Program-made: the position numbers and the translations under genes
Assembly (NCBI RefSeq): GCF_019264355.1
Contig: NZ_JAHVAH010000001.1
Span: 2,092,001-2,156,000, forward strand
Direction: 5' to 3'
Length of the DNA: 64,000 nt
DNA from: Sphingomicrobium clamense
GTDB taxonomy: Bacteria > Pseudomonadota > Alphaproteobacteria > Sphingomonadales > Sphingomonadaceae
Part shown: piece by piece, positions 8,833-16,258 of the stretch
How positions within the stretch are numbered: the stretch's first letter is position 1
How the letters are laid out: each line of letters starts with the position of its first letter
Notes under the pieces: generated by a model
What the model saw: only the letters and a program-made list of their open reading frames with translations
Told to the model about the DNA's origin: nothing
Databases searched by the model: none

Positions 8833-10029
8833 ATGCCACAGGTTAATCCGGACATATTGCGCTGGGCGCGTGAGACGGCAGGATTAGGTGCCGCCGAAGC
8901 TGCGCACAAAATTGGCCTCAACGCCGCGTACGGACTTGATCCCGTAGACCGGCTGCACCAGCTAGAGACTGGCGAAAAGCAACCTAGCGAAGCCCAACTA
9001 GCGAAGATGGCGTCACAATATCGCCGTCCGTTACTTACCTTTTATCTGCCCGAGCCGCCGCGTAAGGATGAGGTGGGTGAAGACTTTAGGACGCTTCCCG
9101 AAAAATCTGAGCCGGGGAACACAAATCTCCAAGTTCTTCTTCGTCAGGTAAGAGCAAGGCAGCGCCTCGCTCGTGAGCTACTTGAAGACGAGGAAGATTC
9201 CGAGCAGTTCGCGCACCTCGGGGCGGCCTCTTCAAAGGACAGCGTTCGAGGGCTGGCAACTAAGATTGTCAAAGCCATCAATTTCGACTTGGAACAGTTC
9301 CGCGGCCAGCGGACAATTGAAGACGCTTTCGCCTACCTTCGAACGAGGACCGAAGACGCAGGTGTTTACGTCCTTTTGGCCGGAGACCTAGGTAGCTGGC
9401 AAACAGCAATTAGCGTAGACGTCTTTCGTGGATTTGCGCTCACCGACGACCTTGCCCCATTCGTCGTCATTAATGACCAAGACGCCAAGTCCGCATGGGC
9501 GTTCACTCTGCTGCATGAGTTATGCCATCTTTGGCTAGGACAAAGCGCCATTAGTGGGTCGAGCAATGAAATTGCGATTGAGAAATTTTGCAACGATGTA
9601 GCTTCCGAGATACTCATCCCAGCAGACGAATTAACAGCGTTTGTCTCGAAAACCCCCTCTGAAGTCTTAACAAGTGAGCTAATCACTTCCTTCGCCGCTG
9701 CTAGAAACATCAGCCGCTCGATGGTTGCCTATCGATTGCACTTAGAAGACGGTATTTCTTACGCCGAGTGGATTGAGCTCAAAGATCAATTCCACGCCGA
9801 ATGGCTCGCGATGAAAAGCCGATTGAAGGCGGATTCGAGACGCAGGGACGGAGGGCCAAACTGGTATATCGTGAGGCGTCACCGCATTGGAGATGGCTTA
9901 CTACAAATTGTCCGCCGAGCCATGTCGGAAGGATCGCTCACGCCATCGCGCGCTGCGCGCGTCCTCGGCGTAAAGCCTATGAACGTCTATCCTCTCGTCT
10001 TCGGCGATCCTGGCGCGAAGGTGGCTTAA
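8833..10029 (+). CDS. XRE-type / ImmA-IrrE metallopeptidase
   Basis: 398-aa protein combining an N-terminal helix-turn-helix-like region (about residues 6-65, with ETGEKQPSEAQLAKMA) and a C-terminal COG2856/ImmA-IrrE zinc peptidase domain with the HELCH motif at 228-232 and a downstream glutamate in EKFCNDVASEILIP. Family members cleave or sequester repressors and often act as antitoxin-like or phage-response regulators. Its stop overlaps the start of the DUF4411 gene (TAATG), which argues for a two-gene functional unit. The C-terminal extension of about 60 residues is unassigned. Confidence 0.85.
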   Translation: MPQVNPDILRWARETAGLGAAEAAHKIGLNAAYGLDPVDRLHQLETGEKQPSEAQLAKMASQYRRPLLTFYLPEPPRKDEVGEDFRTLPEKSEPGNTNLQVLLRQVRARQRLARELLEDEEDSEQFAHLGAASSKDSVRGLATKIVKAINFDLEQFRGQRTIEDAFAYLRTRTEDAGVYVLLAGDLGSWQTAISVDVFRGFALTDDLAPFVVINDQDAKSAWAFTLLHELCHLWLGQSAISGSSNEIAIEKFCNDVASEILIPADELTAFVSKTPSEVLTSELITSFAAARNISRSMVAYRLHLEDGISYAEWIELKDQFHAEWLAMKSRLKADSRRRDGGPNWYIVRRHRIGDGLLQIVRRAMSEGSLTPSRAARVLGVKPMNVYPLVFGDPGAKVA

Positions 10030-10523
10030 TGATCTACCTTGTCGACGCGAGCGCGCTGATCACCGCGCATAACACTTATCTCGCAATACCTCGTGTCCCA
10101 GAATATTGGGATTGGCTTATCCACCACGGACAAGCGGGAAACATCAAAATACCCAAGCTGATCTATAAAGAGGTCACTGATGGACATGACGACCTTGCGG
10201 ATTGGATGAAAGAAGACGCCACTAAAGCAGCTCTTCAATTGAAAGAAGAGCCGGACCCTGCGCATGTGCAAGCCGCACTGGCCTGTTACGGAAAAGGTCT
10301 CTCCGAGGCAGACTTGGTCATAATCGGCAAAGACCCTTTTCTAGTTGCAGCAGCGATGAGTGATCCTGTGGGTCGTTGTGTCGTTACGTCGGAAGTCTCA
10401 AAACCAACCAGAACTGGTGCTAGGCGCCACGTTCCCAACGTGTGCAGCGATTGTAGCATCGTATGCAAGACACCAATCCAGCTTCTCAATGAGTTGAATT
10501 TCTCTACCAAGTGGGATGGTTAA
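10029..10523 (+). CDS. DUF4411 protein, PIN-like putative toxin
   Basis: 164-aa protein beginning MIYLVDASALI, the early acidic residue of a PIN-like nuclease fold, with further acidic residues in LSEADLVIIGKDPF and a central VVTSE strand. This matches DUF4411, a PIN-related family. The ATG at 10029 overlaps the stop of the ImmA-like gene, so the pair is translationally coupled. By context it is probably the RNase toxin or effector of a toxin-antitoxin-like pair. An unusual Cys cluster lies near the C-terminus (VCSDCSIVC). Activity is inferred, not shown. Confidence 0.75.
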   Translation: MIYLVDASALITAHNTYLAIPRVPEYWDWLIHHGQAGNIKIPKLIYKEVTDGHDDLADWMKEDATKAALQLKEEPDPAHVQAALACYGKGLSEADLVIIGKDPFLVAAAMSDPVGRCVVTSEVSKPTRTGARRHVPNVCSDCSIVCKTPIQLLNELNFSTKWDG

Positions 10524-10729
10524 ACCCTGCTATTTCAGGGTGCAGCTACATCAACGCAAGAGCGGCGATCTTGTCGACTGGGGGTAACGACAGGCCACGG
10601 ACTGGAAATGTGCTATCCGGTCCGAGTTTAAGCTGGCAGAAGCGGTCATTGACATCGAACGTTGGCTTCATTCCAATGCGACCGAGATCGGGTAGGGGAG
10701 CGTCTTCTGGGCCCGAGTAGGGGACTGGA

Positions 10730-11947
10730 ATGAGCAAGCGTAGCTGGCGGGTGGGTCATGAATATCGCGACCGGGCCGGGTTTCCGGATGACGAATTTCT
10801 TAGCTGGCTCAGAACCGACAAGGGGTCGATCGGCAACGCCGGGGGGATCAGATTCAAGGACCGGTTTGGAGATACAGCTACCGATGCGGAAACAGGTCGC
10901 CAGATCCCCGCGTACATGATCCTGACCACGCGTGACCTTCCCGGACAGTATCACAATCCGTGGGATGATCTTGTCGACGACATCAGCGGAAACATCCACT
11001 ACTGGGGAGACGCGAAGTTCTCGAAGCGCGAGCGCTACTACGACAGCTTTGCGGGCAATGCGCGATTGGAAGCGATAAACAACCTTCGACTCGCAGGCAG
11101 GCTGAAGGACATGCCACCCATCCTTCATTTTTCCCGGAAGCGGCCGGGCTATCTCCGTTTCAATGGACTGTGCGCGCTTTCGGACCTGCGGCACGCCTGG
11201 TTCGAGGACAAGGGCAAGCCGGTCAAAAACCTGCGCGCACTGCTTTCCATCCTCGATGAGGAAGAGGTTTGCACCGTATGGTTGAACGCGAGGGTCACAG
11301 AGGCTTCGGTGACGAAAGTCGATAGTGCGCACGCACCGACAGCATGGAAAAAGGCGATCCGTGGACAGATTAAACGGCGTCACGTCTGGGCCGCCAAAAT
11401 CAGGTCGAAGTCCCAGCAGCTGCCGCCTGAAGGAAGCGAGGATGCAGCGATCTTGGCCGAGGTGCGGGCGTTATTGCCAGACGCTTTCGAGGCTTTTGTG
11501 GTCGCACTCGTCGACCGAATCCCCAACATCGTCCCCGGGCTCGATCACATGGTGACGCGCACGAGGAGAGCTGGAGACCACGGGCTCGACTTCTTTGGAC
11601 GTTTTCGACTGCCGCATCCAATTGGTTACGAAATCGATTTCCTTGGTGAAGCCAAACGCCACGCCTCTGCCATCACGCCGGACCAAGTGTCTCGGCTGGT
11701 GGCGCGGCTCGGCCGGGGTCAGTACGGGCTTTATTTCACAACGTCGTGGTTTAGTGAGCAGACCCAGCGCGAGATCGAGTCGGACCGGTATCCGGTAAGG
11801 CTGTTTTCGGGAAGCGACATTGTGGACTTTCTGCGTGAAGGCGGCTGCCTGTCGAACGCCAGAATCCGCAAGGACTGGCTGGACGCAGCTCTCAGCGGAG
11901 CGGCAATGCCGCTGGCGGACGGACTCAAGCCCCTCACCATCTGGTAG
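10730..11947 (+). CDS. AspBHI/Mrr-like modification-dependent restriction endonuclease
   Basis: 405-aa predicted type IV enzyme. The N-terminal half resembles the AspBHI N-terminal domain that reads 5-methylcytosine: HYWGDAK near residues 90-96, then RLEAINNLR, MPPILHFSR and the LRFNGLCAL strand. The C-terminal half is an Mrr-type PD-(D/E)XK nuclease with Asp287 in DHGLD, Glu307 and Lys309 in EAK, the PDQVSRLVARL helix and GLYFTTSWFS. AspBHI-family enzymes cleave DNA at a distance from a methylated cytosine. It stands alone, about 200 bp from each neighbour. The domain call is from pattern recognition; specificity is unknown. Confidence 0.75.
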   Translation: MSKRSWRVGHEYRDRAGFPDDEFLSWLRTDKGSIGNAGGIRFKDRFGDTATDAETGRQIPAYMILTTRDLPGQYHNPWDDLVDDISGNIHYWGDAKFSKRERYYDSFAGNARLEAINNLRLAGRLKDMPPILHFSRKRPGYLRFNGLCALSDLRHAWFEDKGKPVKNLRALLSILDEEEVCTVWLNARVTEASVTKVDSAHAPTAWKKAIRGQIKRRHVWAAKIRSKSQQLPPEGSEDAAILAEVRALLPDAFEAFVVALVDRIPNIVPGLDHMVTRTRRAGDHGLDFFGRFRLPHPIGYEIDFLGEAKRHASAITPDQVSRLVARLGRGQYGLYFTTSWFSEQTQREIESDRYPVRLFSGSDIVDFLREGGCLSNARIRKDWLDAALSGAAMPLADGLKPLTIW

Positions 11948-12164
11948 ATGTGGGACCTAACCGGCCGGCGGCGCAAACATGGCAAATCACTCGCCGCTCG
12001 CTGCCGGACAGCTTTTGGATCGTTGAGGGTCATCGGCACTAGCGCGTGGAATGTCGATTTTCCCAGCTCGCCAGCTTGGATGCGGACGATCTGCCACCTG
12101 CCCAATTGGAGCATTGCAGTTCGTCTGTTAAGCCGACACCTCAAAACTGGATCGAGGTTAGTCA

Positions 12165-13376
12165 ATGCGAGTTATGTTGCTCGGTGCGGGGGCGTCAAAA
12201 AGCTACGATCAAAGCCCTACCGGACAACGCATGCCAATCGCGCGTGACTTTTTCGATACATTCAATCAGCTCGAGCTTTCAACAAACCCTTGGGTGCTGA
12301 TCGGGTCGATCATCGCCTACTTAGAAGATGACTTGGGCATGGGGCGCGGAAGCGCATTCGACTACCTTCGCTCGGGCATCGACATCGAGGACCTTCATTC
12401 GCAGATCGAGGTAGCGCGTGATAAGCAACTCAAGAGCGAAGGCTTGGTCGCCGCGATGACGCCATACAAAGCATTCAACGAACTGCTGTTCCTTTTCGCA
12501 GCGGTAATCAATGACATCCAGAATGGTCCCCCGTCGCAGGCTCATATGAATCTAATCGACGATTTAGGCCCCGATGATGTGCTCATCACATTCAATTGGG
12601 ACACACTCCTTGACCGGGCTCTCGCAGAACGGACGGGATGGCGACCGGATTGGGGATATGGTGTTACGCCGAAGGCTATATTCGCCGATGGATGGCGCCC
12701 ACCAGCATCGACAGGGGAGGACGGCAACCCAGGAAGTCTGCTATTGAAATTGCACGGCTCGACAAATTGGCTGACCGCCTATTCGGTTACCGATGGGAAC
12801 GGAACGATTGTGTCCGGCCAAGATCTCGAACCTGACGCCTTTGGTGTGTTCGAGCGGGCGACCGAGCCCTATGCCTGTTTCAAAGGGCGTTACATGCCGG
12901 GCTATGAACCGTGGGCATATGGCTACTATCCGCCCAATCTAGATTTCCCCGGTCGTGCGCCGCCTGAAGGGTATGCCATAGTTAGAACGACGCTCAACTT
13001 TCCTTGGACGAAGCCTGGCAACGCCCCGGATGCGGGGCTCACATCAATGCCTCTCATTATTCCGCCGGTGAAGAACAAGAGCTACGAATTCTTCGGTGAT
13101 CTATTCAGTACTCTCTGGTTAAAAGCAGAGGATGCGCTCGCGGCGGCGGACGAAATAGTGATTATCGGATACTCTTTTCCCAGAACCGACGTCCAGAGCG
13201 ATAAGCTTTTTCGCCGCGCCTTCTCACGCCGCTTTGCCATCCCAAAGATCACGATTATCGATCCCAACCCTTCCCCGGTCGCAGACAGGATGATTAGTGA
13301 CCTCGGCATTCCGGGCTCGCATCTCAGAATAGTTCCAGACTATTTCACGGCGGACTTCGATCTTAAGGCTTTCTAG
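12165..13376 (+). CDS. SIR2-like domain protein
   Basis: 403-aa cytoplasmic protein with a Rossmann-type SIR2-like fold: GAGASK at residues 7-12, the TFNWDTLLD motif (Asn144, Asp146), LHGSTNW at 196-202 containing the catalytic-like His197, and a closing IIGYSFPRTD. Such SIR2-like proteins are widespread in anti-phage systems, where several deplete NAD+ on infection. This one has no fused effector or TIR, STING or Argonaute partner, and its gene stands alone between the type IV enzyme and the HNH gene (convergent with the latter). NADase activity is an inference. Confidence 0.82.
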   Translation: MRVMLLGAGASKSYDQSPTGQRMPIARDFFDTFNQLELSTNPWVLIGSIIAYLEDDLGMGRGSAFDYLRSGIDIEDLHSQIEVARDKQLKSEGLVAAMTPYKAFNELLFLFAAVINDIQNGPPSQAHMNLIDDLGPDDVLITFNWDTLLDRALAERTGWRPDWGYGVTPKAIFADGWRPPASTGEDGNPGSLLLKLHGSTNWLTAYSVTDGNGTIVSGQDLEPDAFGVFERATEPYACFKGRYMPGYEPWAYGYYPPNLDFPGRAPPEGYAIVRTTLNFPWTKPGNAPDAGLTSMPLIIPPVKNKSYEFFGDLFSTLWLKAEDALAAADEIVIIGYSFPRTDVQSDKLFRRAFSRRFAIPKITIIDPNPSPVADRMISDLGIPGSHLRIVPDYFTADFDLKAF

Positions 13377-13524
13377 CTTAGCGCAGCCCGCCCGAGCTAC
13401 AGACGTGCGGCGGGATGAAACGTGGCCGCTGTTTCGTGGCAATTTCGTCGAACTACGCTCCGCTTTCGGCCCAAAACCTACCTTCTGCGTACCGTCAGAT
13501 TGTGTCGCACTCCCCGCGCAAAAT

Positions 13525-14532
13525 TTAAGCTGAACGGGTGGGACTGGCTGGAGAACGACGGCACGGATGAATCTTATTGCGCAAGTGTTCCCTAATGATT
13601 TTGTGCCTCCGAAAACTCAGGTGGTTAGTTTCGAAAAACTTTCTGAAGACTTCGCGACGGTGGAATCTGATCGCCTCTAATGAAGGCGTTGCTACAGAGC
13701 TCTTCGGAAGGTGCATTTGGCTTCCATCAAGTTCACGGTACGGAATGGCCGTGAGGCTGGGAGCAACCTCAAACCTGTAATCTTCCCGCAGCGTGATCAG
13801 GCCTGCGTCGAACAGTGAATGGACATCGCGGCGGAGCGGGATGCCATTCTGTATGTGGTTACTGGCGAAATTAACGAAAGGCTGAATATGAGCGGCATTT
13901 AGGACCTGCTCAAACCTTGTGCCTGTCGCCGCACAAATGCCTCCATAAGCCTCCAGCACATCGCGCCTGAACAGGCTCTGTGACAAACGCTTTTTTCGCT
14001 TTGTCACTTCCCAAGACCCGGCATCCGGATCGACTAATCGAAACGGACGATCTGCTCTGGGGATGGCCTCTTCAAACTTGAGGCGCAAATCTCCCTCGAA
14101 GCCTTTCCATTTGACGATTTGCGAGGGGAAGCTGACTCCGATCTCCTCTGGAGTCTGAAAGTCTTCGGGCGGCAAAAACACGCAAGCATCAAGAAGAAGA
14201 CAACCGATGGTCGGGTCATCTCCATCAATTGGTGCGCTCGATCGCCTCGCGGCGAAGCCCGCTATTCGGGAGTGAAAATCCGCCGACGTACGTACACCGT
14301 TTGCCAGTCCCCAACGACGCCAGGCTTCGGTAACAGTCACTTCTTCGTAAGAGACTACCGATCCGAAGCCGCCAATCTGCCGGATAGGCGATTTCAACAT
14401 GAAGCCCCAGCGTGTCTGGATGGGTAGACGAATTTTCCAAGGTGTCGGTGTCCAGAAGTTGACCAGGCCCTCGGGGGGATCCTCCAGCATCTGGGCATGC
14501 CATCGCGGATCCGTCACAGCCAAAGCAAACAT
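13525..14532 (-). CDS. predicted HNH restriction endonuclease
   Basis: 335-aa protein. The N-terminal 150 residues follow the pattern of the HNH 'predicted restriction endonuclease' family: VTD..W near the start, VNFWTPTPW, FMLKSPIRQIGGFG, EAWRRWGLANG and IGCLLLD. This region looks PUA/EVE-like and may sense modified bases. The C-terminal HNH domain (about 205-290) has GICAATG, AAHIQPF, QNGIPL and DVHSLFDAG. I start at ATG 14532, where AGGA lies seven bases upstream and the protein begins in register with the family; ATG 14547 is an alternative. It is divergent from the GHKL operon, sharing about 230 bp of promoter region. Confidence 0.75.
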   Translation of the reverse strand: MFALAVTDPRWHAQMLEDPPEGLVNFWTPTPWKIRLPIQTRWGFMLKSPIRQIGGFGSVVSYEEVTVTEAWRRWGLANGVRTSADFHSRIAGFAARRSSAPIDGDDPTIGCLLLDACVFLPPEDFQTPEEIGVSFPSQIVKWKGFEGDLRLKFEEAIPRADRPFRLVDPDAGSWEVTKRKKRLSQSLFRRDVLEAYGGICAATGTRFEQVLNAAHIQPFVNFASNHIQNGIPLRRDVHSLFDAGLITLREDYRFEVAPSLTAIPYRELDGSQMHLPKSSVATPSLEAIRFHRREVFRKFFETNHLSFRRHKIIREHLRNKIHPCRRSPASPTRSA

Positions 14533-14766
14533 AAGAGATCCTGTCATACTTCGTGTTTCGGCGCATGTTCTTGGCCGACATATCGACCGGAATGAACAGC
14601 TATTTCCGCAGCGTCGCAATTCTTCTGTCCGGCATTTGGCGGATTGCCATCTGCGGCAGCAGTTGCTTAACCTCGATCAAGCAGAGTGAAATCTGCCACG
14701 CAGCTTAATAGTAAAGGTTGTCGCGCCACATCGCAGGCGCGTCGCTATACGCGTACTGGGGGCAAA

Positions 14767-16245
14767 ATGTCTGAGTTTGAATGCGCGCCGCCGCCGGCCG
14801 ACGCATTATCTGAGTCGCTGCGAGGCTTTGGTTATTCCATCGAGACTGCGATCGCCGACATCATCGACAACAGCATCACGGCGCACGCTGATAATGTCTG
14901 GCTCAAGGTATCGCTTTCCGGAGGCGACCAATTCGTCCGGATTCTTGATGACGGCGATGGCATGGGTGAGGATGAGCTTCGGGCGGCCATGCGCTTGGGG
15001 TCTCAGAATCCCCTGATCGAACGCCGTGAAGACGATCTTGGACGATTTGGTCTTGGATTGAAGACCGCCTCTTTCTCGCAGGCGAGGAGCCTGACAGTAG
15101 CCTCTCGCAAGGACGGCGCTACGCACGTGAGGCGGTGGGACCTTGATTATCTTGCGGATGCTAAGGGCGAGTGGCGTCTCCTGACTACTGCCGATGACAG
15201 CGCCGCCCAGCACATTGCCGAGCTGGACGAGCTGGACCACGGCACCATGGTTCTGTGGCAAAAGCTCGACCGCGTGCGCCCGCGTGGTTCGGAAAGCGCC
15301 GGTGCGCGACCGACCGCAATCATCATGGAGCAGATTGAACGCCATCTGGGCATGGTCTTCCAGCGCTATCTTGCGGCGCCGAGCCCCAGACTGAAAATAC
15401 ATGTGAATGAGGCGAGGGTACGAGCTTGGGACCCGTTTCTCGAGAAGCATTCCGCCACACGCATATCGCCCACGCAGAAGATCGGATCGGGGCCTGAAGA
15501 GATCGGGGTCAAGGGCTTCATCCTGCCGAACAAGGACATGATGACCGCGGACGAATTCGACGATGCCGGAGGGGTCGAAGGCTGGGTATCACAGCAGGGT
15601 TTCTATATTTACCGAAACGACAGGCTGCTCGTTGCCGGGGGTTGGCTCGGTCTGGGTCTCGGCCGGCCTTGGGTGAAGGACGAAACGCACAAACTTGCTC
15701 GCATCCGGCTCGACCTGCCCAATTCAGTTGACGAAGCATGGCAGATCGACGTGAAGAAGTCGGACGCCAGTCCTCCGGCCGCCATCCGCAATCAGCTGCG
15801 CGACCTTGCGCTGAAAGTTCGTACCGACGCACGGTCAATTTTCGTACACCGCGGCAACTATGGGAAAAGACCTCCTGCGCCTGATCTTAAGCGCCCTTGG
15901 AAGTCGGTAAAGATTGGGGGCCATGCTGCCTATCGAGTGGACCGTTCCCACCCGGTTGCGGAGTATATTCTTGCATCGCTCGACGATGATGATCGATCAA
16001 TCGAGAGCTTCTTCAAGATGCTCGAGCAGACGGTGCCCGTGGAAAAAATCTGGATCGACACGGTAGAACAAGGAGAGCTGCCCGCCTCGCCGATGTCCGG
16101 AGAAACGCGCGAGAACATTCGCTCGCTCGCGAGAGATCTGCTGGGAACGCTCGCCCGAGGCGGAAACGATGAGGCTTCAGCGCGAGAGAAGCTGAAGCGA
16201 CTTTCGCCATTCGATCAATTCCCCGACATCATCGACGAAATCTAA
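14767..16245 (+). CDS. GHKL (MutL/MORC-like) ATPase
   Basis: 492-aa ATPase with the GHKL nucleotide-binding motifs in order: N-box IADIIDNS with Asn35, G1 box DDGDGMG at 61-67, and G2 box GRFGLGLK at 92-99, then an S5-like domain to about residue 330 and a helical C-terminal part. It resembles the MORC/MutL-like ATPases found in restriction-modification neighbourhoods; these dimerise with ATP and move or clamp DNA. The start at ATG 14767 gives a protein beginning just before the first helix. Fourteen bases separate it from the Z1 gene, so the two are in one operon. Confidence 0.88.
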   Translation: MSEFECAPPPADALSESLRGFGYSIETAIADIIDNSITAHADNVWLKVSLSGGDQFVRILDDGDGMGEDELRAAMRLGSQNPLIERREDDLGRFGLGLKTASFSQARSLTVASRKDGATHVRRWDLDYLADAKGEWRLLTTADDSAAQHIAELDELDHGTMVLWQKLDRVRPRGSESAGARPTAIIMEQIERHLGMVFQRYLAAPSPRLKIHVNEARVRAWDPFLEKHSATRISPTQKIGSGPEEIGVKGFILPNKDMMTADEFDDAGGVEGWVSQQGFYIYRNDRLLVAGGWLGLGLGRPWVKDETHKLARIRLDLPNSVDEAWQIDVKKSDASPPAAIRNQLRDLALKVRTDARSIFVHRGNYGKRPPAPDLKRPWKSVKIGGHAAYRVDRSHPVAEYILASLDDDDRSIESFFKMLEQTVPVEKIWIDTVEQGELPASPMSGETRENIRSLARDLLGTLARGGNDEASAREKLKRLSPFDQFPDIIDEI

Positions 16246-16258
16246 GAAGGAGTTTCCT

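Noticed and set aside
10523..10541. Small hairpin ACCCTG...CAGGGT after the DUF4411 gene
   Set aside because: Stem of six bases and no T-run, so a terminator call is not justified.
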